Assembly (NCBI GenBank): GCA_021787335.1
Contig: JAJYMC010000011.1
Coordinates: 1 to 45,910 of the forward strand
Length of the DNA: 45,910 nt
Reading direction: 5' to 3'
Source of the DNA: Bacillota bacterium
Lineage (GTDB): Bacteria > Bacillota > Sulfobacillia > JAJYWN01 > JAJZPE01
The number at the start of each line of letters is the position of its first letter. Positions within the stretch are counted from its first letter, which is position 1. A program made the position numbers and the translations under genes. Shown here one piece after another: positions 1-7,690 of this stretch. Under the pieces are notes generated by a model that was not told the origin of the DNA, ran no database searches, and saw only the letters and a list, made by a program, of their open reading frames with translations.

Positions 1-105
1 TCTCAGGCGTTCCACCAGCTCCCGGCCGAGATTGCTCTGAGCCAACTCGGCCAACGCCGTCCTTATCTTGTCGAACTCGAGGATGGTCAACGTTCTCTGA
101 TTCAA
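1..105 (-). CDS. mutS2: MutS2 family protein, N-terminal fragment
   Basis: Only the first 35 codons lie in the window; the gene runs off the left edge. Translation from a TTG codon at 105-103 gives MNQRTLTILEFDKIRTALAE and then a run ending LVERLR. This is the characteristic MutS2 amino terminus (an 'RTL..LEFDKI...LA' opening). A strong ribosome site, GGAGGTGG at 111-118, lies 5 nt before the TTG and fixes the start. MutS2 proteins are MutS-like ATPases, often with a C-terminal Smr nuclease domain; in Bacillus MutS2 acts on collided ribosomes and in other bacteria it suppresses recombination. The rest of the protein cannot be seen. No promoter is visible between the ribosome site and the terminator immediately upstream, so transcription probably comes through the leader at 130-408. 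Confidence 0.85.
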   Translation of the reverse strand, partial: MNQRTLTILEFDKIRTALAELAQSNLGRELVERLR

Positions 106-129
106 GGCTTCCACCTCCCGGGGCAAATG

Positions 130-161
130 AAAAAGCCGCAGGGACAGAGTCCTCCCGCGGC
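130..161 (-). terminator. Intrinsic terminator 2 in the mutS2 leader
   Basis: Read on the minus strand, the arms at 149-161 and 135-145 form a GC-rich hairpin with a three-base loop, followed by five U (134-130). It ends only about 12 nt before the mutS2 ribosome site. Confidence 0.7.
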
Positions 162-164
162 CTG

Positions 165-372
165 ACGATGGTAACGAAAAAGCCGTGGAGGCTCCACGGC
201 TCAACCATCATGGTCTGGCGGTGTTGTTGTCCTCATGAGGTAGCGCGAAGCGAGGGCCGTCAAACACCCAATCTGCGGCGACGGATTCACGCGCCGCCCT
301 TCGCTTTGGCGCCTATTCTATTCCCTCAGATGAGGACAGATTCCGACATGAAAAATCCTCCTGATAACAACC
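165..372 (-). ncRNA. Structured RNA or attenuator leader upstream of mutS2
   Basis: A minus-strand transcript from the promoter at 379-408 would start near 372 and end at terminator 1, about 200 nt. Its ends pair (GGUGGUUGUU near 375-365 with AACAACACC near 229-220). Inside, GUCCUCAU pairs with AUGAGGAC and GCGAAG/GGGC pair with CUUCGC/GCCC, giving a long imperfect rod with a large unpaired 5'-side region. The size and rod shape recall 6S RNA, but the placement just before tandem terminators and mutS2 also fits an attenuator. The family is not recognised. A mini reading frame of 7 codons with a good ribosome site (ATG at 350-348) lies in the unpaired region. No protein gene of normal size is seen between 106 and 428. 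Confidence 0.4.
176..201 (-). terminator. Intrinsic terminator 1 in the mutS2 leader
   Basis: On the minus strand AGCCGTGG and CCACGGCT form a perfect 8-bp stem around a five-base loop, followed by a U-run. It is the first of two tandem terminators between the promoter at 379-408 and mutS2. Confidence 0.75.
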
Positions 373-378
373 ACCCAA

Positions 379-408
379 ATTCTATCGCCTGAGGCCTGAC
401 CCTGTCAA
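379..408 (-). promoter_or_regulatory. Sigma-A type promoter for the mutS2 leader
   Basis: The -35 box TTGACA (408-403) and -10 box TAGAAT (384-379) are separated by 18 bp. It lies 20 bp past the stop of the upstream CMD-like gene and points at the mutS2 leader. Confidence 0.65.
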
Positions 409-428
409 GCGTCCCACTTACCCGCGTC

Positions 429-731
429 CTACTTACCCGCTGGCGGGAAGGCGGCGTTGCCTGTCAGGAGCGCGTTCATGCCGCTGACGAGGTGGGCCAG
501 GCGAAGAGCCTGGGCGATCTCGCCGTCGGTCGCTCCCAGGCCGCGGGCCTGATTGGCGAGGGACGTCACGCCGCCTGCGGCGCCGTGCGAGCAGTCCAGG
601 GCCATCGTGATGAGCGTGCGCGTCTTGGCGTCGAGCGGGCCAGAGTTGGCGGCCTGCCAGAGCCGGTCAACCGCCTCGGCCAGCGCCGGGTCGCGCGTCG
701 TGAGACCTTGCAGGAACGGGGGAAGAGCCAT
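429..731 (-). CDS. Small carboxymuconolactone decarboxylase (AhpD)-like protein without the CxxC pair
   Basis: A 100-residue all-helical protein. Start ATG 731-729 is chosen because AGGAGGT stands a few bases upstream; the frame is open further upstream but has no ribosome site there. Residues ~35-95 follow the CMD/AhpD pattern: 'LDAKTRTLITMALDCSHG', then 'LGATDGEIAQAL' and a last helix with 'SGMNALLTGNAAF'. Active CMD peroxidases have a CxxC pair about where this protein has AAGG, leaving a single cysteine (DCSH). It is therefore probably not a thiol peroxidase, or uses another chemistry. It is co-directional with the methyltransferase gene upstream (47-bp gap), so the two may be co-transcribed. 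Assignment is by fold pattern only. Confidence 0.6.
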   Translation of the reverse strand: MALPPFLQGLTTRDPALAEAVDRLWQAANSGPLDAKTRTLITMALDCSHGAAGGVTSLANQARGLGATDGEIAQALRLAHLVSGMNALLTGNAAFPPAGK

Positions 732-778
732 CCAGGATACCTCCTGATATTCGCCGGCCCGCCTTGGGAGACGGACCG

Positions 779-1528
779 TTACGGCTTCCGCGCTAGAAAC
801 GTCATCCAGTTCTCGTCGGCCGAACCTGTGCCTCCGAGGTAGCTGAAGCCGGCCACCTCCACTTCGCGGTGATACTGCTCCTCGGACCGCCCGCGGGCGG
901 CGATGAGCGGCAAACGGATCCTGACTGGACGCCCGTCCTCCCAGGCCTCGCGCTCGACGGGGGTGTCCACATCGGTACCGGAAAGGCGCAACCACTGCTC
1001 ATAGCCGGTGACCGGTTCATCGGCGGCGCCGGCCCGGAAGGCCTCGTGGCAGAATAGAACAGGCGCCCCCGGCTTCAACAGACGGAAGGCCTCCTTCAAG
1101 TACGCCGAGCGGTCTCGGTCCACGACCAACATGTGCAGGGTCGACACGTCGACCGCCGCGTCGAAGAAGTCGGCCGACAGGTCCTTGAGGTCAGTCAAAT
1201 CCGCTTGTCGGACCCGGGCTTTCGCCCCAAAGCGGGCCAGCCGGGCCCGGGCTTTCTCCAGCGCCGATGGAGCGATGTCAAGGCCGGTGTAGTCAAACCC
1301 GCGTTCGGCCAACCACACACCGACAAACCCCTCGCCGCAACCGAACTCGACGATTCGAGGGGTCGCCTCGGGGGTCAAGGAAAAATCCACGAGGAACGCG
1401 TTGACGTCGGCGGCCACCGCGTCGAGTTCAGCGGGGAAGGCGCTCCAATGAGTTATCCCCTGACCATAGATCGCCCGATAACGTTCCTCGTAGGCGGTGT
1501 AATACGGCTGCCCTTTCCGTGGTCGCAT
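779..1528 (-). CDS. Class I SAM-dependent methyltransferase
   Basis: A 249-residue soluble protein. The start ATG 1528-1526 has CGGAGGCG six bases upstream; the frame is open for 44 more codons but without a better ribosome site. Motif I of the Rossmann methyltransferase fold is plain (VEFGCGEGFVGVWL, residues ~56-69), followed by the acidic strand-2 end 'GLDIAPSALEKAR', motif II/III 'FDAAVDVSTLHML' and post-motif 'LKEAFRLLKPGAPVLF'. This is the general small-molecule methyltransferase pattern (Methyltransf_11/25-like); the substrate is not predictable. It is divergent from the MFS gene, with the two starts 109 bp apart, so the promoters probably overlap there. Confidence 0.8.
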   Translation of the reverse strand: MRPRKGQPYYTAYEERYRAIYGQGITHWSAFPAELDAVAADVNAFLVDFSLTPEATPRIVEFGCGEGFVGVWLAERGFDYTGLDIAPSALEKARARLARFGAKARVRQADLTDLKDLSADFFDAAVDVSTLHMLVVDRDRSAYLKEAFRLLKPGAPVLFCHEAFRAGAADEPVTGYEQWLRLSGTDVDTPVEREAWEDGRPVRIRLPLIAARGRSEEQYHREVEVAGFSYLGGTGSADENWMTFLARKP

Positions 1529-1637
1529 CGGTTTCGCGCCTCCGAGAAGGTCTTTGGTCCCTCTCTTTCCCGACCGCGGCGCGTCTTTCCTTCCGACCGC
1601 TGAAGGAGTTGGCTCCAGCGTCACGAAAGCTACGCGC

Positions 1638-2894
1638 ATGCCTGAAATCAACCAACCCATGTCGCAGACAGTACTGATATCAGAAGCAGACGAGGCCTTG
1701 ACCTCAGGGGCTCCGGCGGCCCGCGGGTCGGCCGTCTTTTGGCTGACCGGCGGGCATTTTCTGGTCGACTTCTACACCAACCTGCTCCCGCCGCTGATTC
1801 CGCTGATCGCCCCGGACCTCGGTTTCTCTCTGACCGCCGGCGCGGCCATCGTCTCGGCCTCGACGGTCACGTCCTCGCTGTCCCAGCCGGTCTTCGGTTA
1901 CTTCATCGACCGCATCGCCGGCGGGGCTCTGCTCATCCCGGCGGTGGTCTGGGCCACCCTGTGGATCTCCGCTGTCGGGCTGACCCGCAACTACTGGCTG
2001 ATCATGGCCCTGGCCATCATCGGCGGTCTGGGGTCGGCCCTCTATCACCCACTCGGTTCGGTGACCATCGGCGGCCTCAGCCATCGTCGCCGCGGGTGGA
2101 ACATGTCCCTCTACTCGACCGGCGGGAGCCTCGGGTACGCGCTGGCCCCGTTGCTCATCATCCCGCTCGAGGCCCACTTCGGCCCCGGCGCCCTGGTCTG
2201 GATGTTCCCTCTCGGCCTGGCGGCCGCCATCTTCATGCGGCGGGCCGGGGTGAACCGCCTGCGGGCCAAGCCCAGACAGAGCGGCGCGGCCGGGCTCGCC
2301 GGGGTCTGGCAGGCCGTCCGTGAGCGGCTCTCGACGCTGGTGTGGCTGAACCTCATCGTCGGCGTCCGGGCCTGGGCCAGCTACTCCGTGACCTTCCTGA
2401 TCCCGCTCTTCTACCTCCGGCACGGCTACACCAAGGCCATGGTCAGTCTGCCGCTGTTCATCTACCTACTGGTGAGCACCGCCGGCTCCATCGTCGGCGG
2501 TTATTTCTCCGACCGTTACGGCCGCCGGAACACCATCATCGCCTCGTCCCTGTTGGCGGCGGCCCTTTTCGCCCTGTTCCTCAGGTCAGGGTCCGGTTAC
2601 TCCTCATGGGCCGTCCTGGCCCTGGGCGGCGCGGCCTTCCAGGCCGCCTTCCCGGTCAGTATCGTCTTCGCTCAAGAACTCTTCCCGCGCAGCGCCGGCA
2701 TGGCTTCCGGGATGATGATGGGTCTCGCCTGGGGGGTCGGCGGGCTCGGGCTCTCCGTCACCACCTACATCAGCGAGCACTTCGGCCTCGTGCAGGCCCT
2801 CGTCGCCAGCCCGGTCCTCCTCATCGTAGCCGCGGCGTTCTGCTTCTTCCTGCCGAGTGAAAGGGGGCTCACCCGTGGCCTCGCCCGGCGCTGA
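1638..2894 (+). CDS. MFS transporter, fosmidomycin-resistance (Fsr)-like
   Basis: A 418-residue membrane protein with about 12 hydrophobic segments. The start is uncertain: ATG 1638 is used; AAGGAG near 1603 is rather far upstream, and the frame also opens at 1554 and has an ATG at 1659. The first helix 'GGHFLVDFYTNLLPPLIPLI' and the loop 'FGYFIDRIAGG' resemble the Fsr branch of the major facilitator superfamily, as do 'GLGSALYHPLGSVTIGGL' and, in the second half, 'GGYFSDRYGRRN'. Fsr-like carriers are inner-membrane drug/proton antiporters; the real substrate is unknown. It overlaps the EamA transporter gene at its 3' end, so the two are likely co-transcribed and translationally coupled. Confidence 0.8.
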   Translation: MPEINQPMSQTVLISEADEALTSGAPAARGSAVFWLTGGHFLVDFYTNLLPPLIPLIAPDLGFSLTAGAAIVSASTVTSSLSQPVFGYFIDRIAGGALLIPAVVWATLWISAVGLTRNYWLIMALAIIGGLGSALYHPLGSVTIGGLSHRRRGWNMSLYSTGGSLGYALAPLLIIPLEAHFGPGALVWMFPLGLAAAIFMRRAGVNRLRAKPRQSGAAGLAGVWQAVRERLSTLVWLNLIVGVRAWASYSVTFLIPLFYLRHGYTKAMVSLPLFIYLLVSTAGSIVGGYFSDRYGRRNTIIASSLLAAALFALFLRSGSGYSSWAVLALGGAAFQAAFPVSIVFAQELFPRSAGMASGMMMGLAWGVGGLGLSVTTYISEHFGLVQALVASPVLLIVAAAFCFFLPSERGLTRGLARR

Positions 2895-3846
2895 GGACAC
2901 CCGTGGGCGATCAGACCCCGGGGAACCCTCGGCCGGCGGGGGCGGACCGGCAGGTGTCCTTCTGGCCGCCGCCGCCACGGTCTTCTTCGCATCAGCGGCC
3001 GTCCTCGTGCGGTCCGCGCCCGGTCTGCCTCCGGCGGGCCTGGCCGCGGGCCGCCTGTTGATTGGGGCCGTCTTTGTCGCCTTGCTCGGGCTCCTTACCC
3101 GCACGCCGATGGCCGTGCGCTTCCGCGACCTGCCGGCCCTCGCCGGCATCGCCGCCGTGGCCGCCCTTCATTTCTTGTTCTACATCCTGGCCCTCGAACG
3201 GACGAGCATCGCCCATACCCTGGTGCTGGTCAACCTGTCGCCGGTCTTCGTCGCCGCGCTCAGCCCATGGTGGCTCGGCGAGCGGCTCCGGCGCGGCCAG
3301 TCCGCCGGCCTGGCCCTGGCGGTAGCGGGCCTGGCGGTCATGGTCGGCTTCGAACCCCGCCTGACCCTGGCCTCGGTCGCCGGCGACGTTCTGGCCCTGG
3401 GTTCAGGCCTGATGTACGCGGTCTACTCACTGGCCGGGCGGTCGACGCGGGAGAGGCATCCCCTGTTCCGCTACACCTTCTGGGTCTACCTGCTGGCGGC
3501 CATCCTCTTGTGGCCGTTCGGCCGGCCGGCGACGACGCTCGCCGCCCTGCGCGGATCGAGCCTCTTCGTCGTGCTCCTTCTGGGGTTGCTTCCGACCGGT
3601 CTGGGGCACACGCTCTACAACGCCTCCCTGCGGCGCGCGCCGGCCGCGATGGTCAACCTCATCGCCACCCAGGAGGTCACCGGTGGGGTCCTTCTCGGGT
3701 ATATCTTTTTTCGTGAAGGGCTGACCGGCGCGGCCATCGGCGGTGCCCTGGCGCTGCTAGGGGTAGCCCTGGTGACCCTTTTTGCCGAAACGTCTATGAT
3801 TCGACAACCGGGAGGAAACCCCCCTGGGCCGTCGAATACCACTTAG
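2875..3846 (+). CDS. EamA-family (drug/metabolite) transporter
   Basis: A 323-residue membrane protein with about 10 transmembrane segments in two EamA repeats (residues ~20-155 and ~165-300). The start GTG 2875 has AAAGGGGG about 8 nt upstream; GTG 2857 is an in-frame alternative. Typical features are 'LERTSIAHTLVLVNLSPVFVA' at the end of the first repeat and 'RRAPAAMVNLIATQEVTGG' near the end of the second. The first ~20 residues are a Gly/Pro-rich cytoplasmic tail. Family members export amino acids, nucleobases or other small metabolites; no substrate is predictable. The start lies inside the upstream MFS gene, which argues for one transcript. Confidence 0.8.
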   Translation: MASPGAEDTRGRSDPGEPSAGGGGPAGVLLAAAATVFFASAAVLVRSAPGLPPAGLAAGRLLIGAVFVALLGLLTRTPMAVRFRDLPALAGIAAVAALHFLFYILALERTSIAHTLVLVNLSPVFVAALSPWWLGERLRRGQSAGLALAVAGLAVMVGFEPRLTLASVAGDVLALGSGLMYAVYSLAGRSTRERHPLFRYTFWVYLLAAILLWPFGRPATTLAALRGSSLFVVLLLGLLPTGLGHTLYNASLRRAPAAMVNLIATQEVTGGVLLGYIFFREGLTGAAIGGALALLGVALVTLFAETSMIRQPGGNPPGPSNTT

Positions 3847-3883
3847 ACAAAATTTGGATGACGTTTCGGGGTGTGGGGTCTTT

Positions 3884-5077
3884 ATGAAGGAACCCGTGTC
3901 CGCCCGAATCTATCAGGCTGCTATCGGGACCATCGGGGCCCTCCTGATGGTCTATCTGACTCCGACCATCCCGTCCGGGTCGGTCTGGTCATTGTTCTTC
4001 CTGACGTTGCTCTATATCTTCTTTAGCCAGCTGGTCGTCTCTCTCCCTTCTGGGATCAAGATCTCCGCGGCTTTTCCCATCGCCCTGGCCGCCGTCATCG
4101 CGCACGGTCCGGCCGCGGCCATGTGGGTGACCTTCCCGGCCGTCATCCTCTTCACCTGGACGCTGAAGTTCTCTCCCCTCCGGACGTTCTTCAACGTCGG
4201 CCACTTCGCCCTGTCCATCGCCGCGGCCGGCCTCGTCTACCGGGCCACGGCCGGAGTGTACGGGGAGGTCGCTCTACCTTACGGGTTCATCCCGCTCTTC
4301 CTGGCGGCGGTGGTCTTCGACCTCGTCAACCTCGCCCTCGTCGGGGTCCGCCTGGCCTTGCTCGAACACCAACGGGTGATGCCCGTGGTCTATCGGACCC
4401 TCCGCGAAAGAAAGACCGCCACGCTCCTGTACTATGTCCTCGGGGTGACCATGGCCCTCCTGTATGTGGACCGTGGTCCCTATGGGGCCCTGCTGGCTTC
4501 GGCCTCGCTCGTCGGTCTGAACCAGTTCTTCAAGGTCATCAACGAGGTCGAGGAGGTCCGTCTGCAGGCCGTCACCGACCGCCTGACGCACGTCTACAAC
4601 TACCGCTACTTCGCTGACTGGCTGGAGAACCGCTTCCCGACCCTGACCAAGTTGGGCGACCCGGTCTCGGTGCTCTTCGTCGACATCAACGACCTCAAGA
4701 CCTTCAACGACACCTATGGTCATCACGCCGGCGACCTGGCCCTGCAGACCGTGGCCCGCATCCTTCAGGGCTACACCCGCAACACCGACAAGGTCGTCCG
4801 CTACGGCGGCGACGAGTTCGTCGCCATCCTCCCCAAGACGGACACGGAACAGGCGGCGCGAATCGCCGAGCGCATCCGCGACGTCCTTGTGGAATCCCGC
4901 GTGACCCTCGGAGAGAACGAGGTCCCCGTCGCCGTCAGCATCGGGGTCAGCACCTACCCGAGGGACACGGCCGTGCCCGAGGAGCTGGTCAAGGTGGCCG
5001 ATCAGGCCATGTATCTGGCCAAGGCCAAGGGAGCCAATTTCATCTGCAACGCCGCGGAGCTTTCCATCAAGGGCTGA
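3884..5077 (+). CDS. Membrane-bound diguanylate cyclase (GGDEF)
   Basis: A 397-residue protein that should make cyclic di-GMP from two GTP. Residues 1-215 hold about seven hydrophobic helices, an integral-membrane sensor of the MASE type; residues ~228-390 are a GGDEF domain. The catalytic GGDEF is intact (308-312), preceded at the right spacing by an RxxD inhibitory site (RNTD, 299-302), so product feedback is expected. The substrate-side 'DINDLKTFNDTYGHHAGD' motif is also intact. ATG 3884 is chosen as start because the upstream TTG at 3854 adds only ten polar residues and no good ribosome site. The gene ends four bases from the converging penicillin-binding protein gene. No cyclic di-GMP phosphodiesterase is in the window. 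Confidence 0.9.
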   Translation: MKEPVSARIYQAAIGTIGALLMVYLTPTIPSGSVWSLFFLTLLYIFFSQLVVSLPSGIKISAAFPIALAAVIAHGPAAAMWVTFPAVILFTWTLKFSPLRTFFNVGHFALSIAAAGLVYRATAGVYGEVALPYGFIPLFLAAVVFDLVNLALVGVRLALLEHQRVMPVVYRTLRERKTATLLYYVLGVTMALLYVDRGPYGALLASASLVGLNQFFKVINEVEEVRLQAVTDRLTHVYNYRYFADWLENRFPTLTKLGDPVSVLFVDINDLKTFNDTYGHHAGDLALQTVARILQGYTRNTDKVVRYGGDEFVAILPKTDTEQAARIAERIRDVLVESRVTLGENEVPVAVSIGVSTYPRDTAVPEELVKVADQAMYLAKAKGANFICNAAELSIKG

Positions 5078-5081
5078 GGTC

Positions 5082-7313
5082 TCAGGGACGATAGCCAAAG
5101 CCCGGCCGTTCGGCCGGGCTTCTTATGTTCATGCCGCGCCCAGGGCCAGGCGGGCGCCCGGGGCGTCCTGGACGCGTCCGCGGTCCGAACGGCCAGGGCA
5201 GGGAGCCGGTCGTGGGCGGGATCCACTGGCCGGGAAGCGGGACCGGTGAGCCCTGCCCGGTGTCGTAGGTGGTCGGCTCGGTGCCGGAGATGAAGATCTC
5301 GGACATCGTGGGGCAGTTGTAACCTGGCAGCAATCCTGAGTCGGCGCAGACCACCACGTCGACGAGCCCCGGCGGGCGGGCGAAGTCGTGCGGAGCCACG
5401 TTGGCCAGGGCTGCGCGGATGAAGTTGGCCCAGATCGGACCGGCGAGGCGCCCGCCCGGTGCCGACACTGGAACACTCGGGTCGTCATGACCGACATAGA
5501 CCGCGGCCACGATGTCCGGCGTGTAGCCGACGAACCAGGCGTCGCGATAGTCCTCGGTCGTCCCGGTCTTGCCCGCGGCTGGTCGGTTGATGATGGGGGA
5601 CAGGAACGAGGCGGTCCCGCCCGGTCCGAGCACGCTGGTCAGGACATTGGTCACCAGGTAGGCCACCCGCGGGTTGACGGCCTGGCGGATGGCCGGCCGG
5701 TTCTCCTCGATGATCCGACCGTTACGGTCCTTGATCCGCAGGATGGACAGCGGGGTCACCCGGTTCCCGCCGTTGGCCAGGGTCGCGTAGCCGACGGCCA
5801 TCTCCAGGGGTGTCACCTCGTAGGCCCCGAGGGCGATGGACAGGTTGGCCTCGAGGGGGCTATCGATGCCCATCAGATGGGCGTATCGGACGACCTGGTC
5901 CGGCCCGATGACGTTGGCCCACTTGACGGCGACGACGTTGTCGGAGATGCGCACGGCCTGACGGATGGTGAGGGTCTGGTAGAGATACGGATTATCGCCG
6001 TAGTCGGTGGGCGTATAGGGCTGGCCGCCGGGCTGCTGGAAGGTCACCGGTTCATCGACCTGCTGGCTCACGACGGTGTAGCCCTGGTCAAGGACCGCCG
6101 TGTAGAGAAAGGCCTTGAAGGACGACCCCGGCTGGCGCTTGGCCTGATAGGCCCGGTTGAACTGGCTCTCGGAGAAGTCGCGGCCCCCGACGAAGGCCTT
6201 GATATAGCCGTTGGACGGGTCAATGGCCACCAGTGCCCCTTGCGGCTGGGTGATGCCGTTCTCGTCCTTGCGGCCGGCCCCGATGCCCGCCTTGAAAGCG
6301 GCCTCAGCGGCCTGCTGCATATCGAGGTCCAACGTGGTCTCGATGGTGTAGCCGCCCACCGGAAGGTCCTTGACGATGTCCGGGTGACGTTCGTTGACCT
6401 GCCTCGTGACATACTCGACGAAGTAGGGGGCGGCCTTGGGGGCCGACTTGGTCGGGTTGAGGGCCACGGTTTCCGTCTTGGCCTCCGCCGCCTGCTTCTT
6501 GGTGATATACCCCTGGACGACCATCTTGTCCAGGACCAGGTTGCGGCGGCTCGTTGCCGTGCTGAGGTTATTGAAGGGGTTATAGACCGAGGGGTTGCGG
6601 ATGGTCCCGGCCAGCAAGGCGCTCTCGGACAGGGTCAGGGAACGGGCCTGTTTGCCGAAGTAGGTCTCGGCGGCCACCTGGACCCCATAGGCGTTCTGCC
6701 CGTAGTAGATCTGGTTCAGGTACATCTCCAGGATCTCTTTCTTGGTATAGACCGACTCAAACTTGATGGTCAGGAGGATCTCGTTGATCTTGCGGGTGAA
6801 GGTGCGGGTCTGGCTGAGGTAGAGGCCCCGGACGAGTTGTTGGGTGATGGTGCTGCCGCCCTCGACGATGCGCCGGGCCAGGATGTTGTGCCAGGCGGCG
6901 CGGAGGATGGCCCGGAAATCGATGCCGTGATGGGAATAGAAGCGGTCGTCCTCGATGGCCACCACGGCGTTCTGCATGTACGGGGAGATGTCGGACAGCG
7001 GGACCACCTGGCGGTTCTCCACGGCCACGCTGGAGATGACGTGCCCATTGACGTCGAGGATGCGGGTCGCCAGGGACGTCTGCGGCTCGGGCAGGCGGAC
7101 CAGGAAGAGCAGGGCCAGGAAGGCGACGAGCACGCCCGAAGCCACGACCAGAAGGATGGTCGCGAGCCGCTTATTGGAACGGCTGGCCCAGGCCGGCCAC
7201 TTGAGGTTCCAGTCCTTCAGGCTCCAGCTCTTTGGAACCCAATTCCACAATGCTTCCACAGAACGGCCAGGCCGCTCTTTGCGGTCATGTCGTGACTCCA
7301 CGTTCTCCACCAC
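5082..7313 (-). CDS. Class A penicillin-binding protein (PBP1A type)
   Basis: A 743-residue bifunctional cell-wall synthase. A cytoplasmic tail (1-48) and one transmembrane helix (~50-73) are followed by a GT51 glycosyltransferase domain with catalytic EDDRFYSHHG (E121) and GGSTITQQL (152-160). Next comes a transpeptidase domain with SxxK (S397-K400), SDN (457-459) and KTGT (582-585). All key residues are present, so both activities are expected: polymerising lipid II and cross-linking stem peptides. The C-terminus is Pro/Gly/Arg-rich and ends in a stretch encoded by the neighbour's terminator hairpin. The GTG at 7313 is a weakly supported start; no clear ribosome site is seen. The gene converges with the diguanylate cyclase gene and diverges from aspS. 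Confidence 0.93.
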   Translation of the reverse strand: MVENVESRHDRKERPGRSVEALWNWVPKSWSLKDWNLKWPAWASRSNKRLATILLVVASGVLVAFLALLFLVRLPEPQTSLATRILDVNGHVISSVAVENRQVVPLSDISPYMQNAVVAIEDDRFYSHHGIDFRAILRAAWHNILARRIVEGGSTITQQLVRGLYLSQTRTFTRKINEILLTIKFESVYTKKEILEMYLNQIYYGQNAYGVQVAAETYFGKQARSLTLSESALLAGTIRNPSVYNPFNNLSTATSRRNLVLDKMVVQGYITKKQAAEAKTETVALNPTKSAPKAAPYFVEYVTRQVNERHPDIVKDLPVGGYTIETTLDLDMQQAAEAAFKAGIGAGRKDENGITQPQGALVAIDPSNGYIKAFVGGRDFSESQFNRAYQAKRQPGSSFKAFLYTAVLDQGYTVVSQQVDEPVTFQQPGGQPYTPTDYGDNPYLYQTLTIRQAVRISDNVVAVKWANVIGPDQVVRYAHLMGIDSPLEANLSIALGAYEVTPLEMAVGYATLANGGNRVTPLSILRIKDRNGRIIEENRPAIRQAVNPRVAYLVTNVLTSVLGPGGTASFLSPIINRPAAGKTGTTEDYRDAWFVGYTPDIVAAVYVGHDDPSVPVSAPGGRLAGPIWANFIRAALANVAPHDFARPPGLVDVVVCADSGLLPGYNCPTMSEIFISGTEPTTYDTGQGSPVPLPGQWIPPTTGSLPWPFGPRTRPGRPGRPPGPGRGMNIRSPAERPGFGYRP
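5097..5125 (+). terminator. Terminator of the diguanylate cyclase gene, inside the converging PBP reading frame
   Basis: AGCCCGGCCG and CGGCCGGGCT form a perfect 10-bp stem (5099-5120) followed by TTCTTAT on the plus strand. The same bases encode the last residues of the penicillin-binding protein on the minus strand. Confidence 0.75.
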
Positions 7314-7370
7314 CCGCCCCGCGCGCCTTGCGTCCCAGCTTCAAGCGGGTGATTCTAGTATGCCCGGCGG

Positions 7371-7411
7371 CGGCCGGCCCCAAGTCCCGTCACACGGCCG
7401 GCCCCAAGTCC
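7371..7411 (+). repeat. 17-bp direct repeat abutting the aspS promoter
   Basis: CGGCCGGCCCCAAGTCC occurs at 7371-7387 and again at 7395-7411 (24-bp period). The second copy ends exactly where the -35 box TTGACA begins. Confidence 0.7.
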
Positions 7412-7440
7412 TTGACAGGCCGCGTCTCGCGGTATAGAAT
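7412..7440 (+). promoter_or_regulatory. Promoter of the aspS T-box transcript
   Basis: TTGACA (7412-7417), a 17-bp spacer and TAGAAT (7435-7440; TATAGAAT as an extended match). Transcription would start near 7447 at the T-box leader. Confidence 0.75.
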
Positions 7441-7446
7441 GGCGAC

Positions 7447-7657
7447 AAAGCTTTTCAGGCCGATGACGAAAAGAGTAGCCCGCAAGCGAGGTCCAGAGAA
7501 CCGGGGGCGGCTGGGATCCCGGTCCGGCGCGGCGCGGCGAAGGACACCTCACGAGGCCCGACGGCATCCGGCCACCGTTACCCGGCCGGAAAGGCTTTAA
7601 GTTAGGGTGGCACCACGAGAACCCCTCGTCCCTTGCGTCGGACGAGGGGTCTTTGTA
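7447..7657 (+). promoter_or_regulatory. T-box leader of aspS
   Basis: The conserved T-box AGGGTGGCACCACG is at 7604-7617. It is followed by a terminator hairpin (ACCCCTCGTCC ... GGACGAGGGGT, 7621-7650) and a T-run. Upstream are Stem I hallmarks: AGAGTAG near 7470 and the CCAGAGAACCGG bulge near 7493. The UGGC of the T-box bulge pairs with a tRNA ending GCCA (discriminator G), as in tRNA-Asp and tRNA-Asn. A candidate specifier is GAC at 7543-7545 (Asp); its identity is inferred. Uncharged tRNA would favour the antiterminator and switch on aspS. Confidence 0.9.
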
Positions 7658-7690
7658 TTCCCGCGGGGCTTCTCGAGAGGAGAGACAGAA

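Noticed and set aside
324-350. Seven-codon reading frame in the mutS2 leader as a leader peptide
   Set aside because: It has a good ribosome site, but no regulatory codon run and no clear link to the terminators; kept only as a remark.
5388-7295. 635-codon open frame opposite the penicillin-binding protein
   Set aside because: A codon-bias shadow of a conserved gene; low-complexity Gly/Asp/Val composition and no ribosome site.
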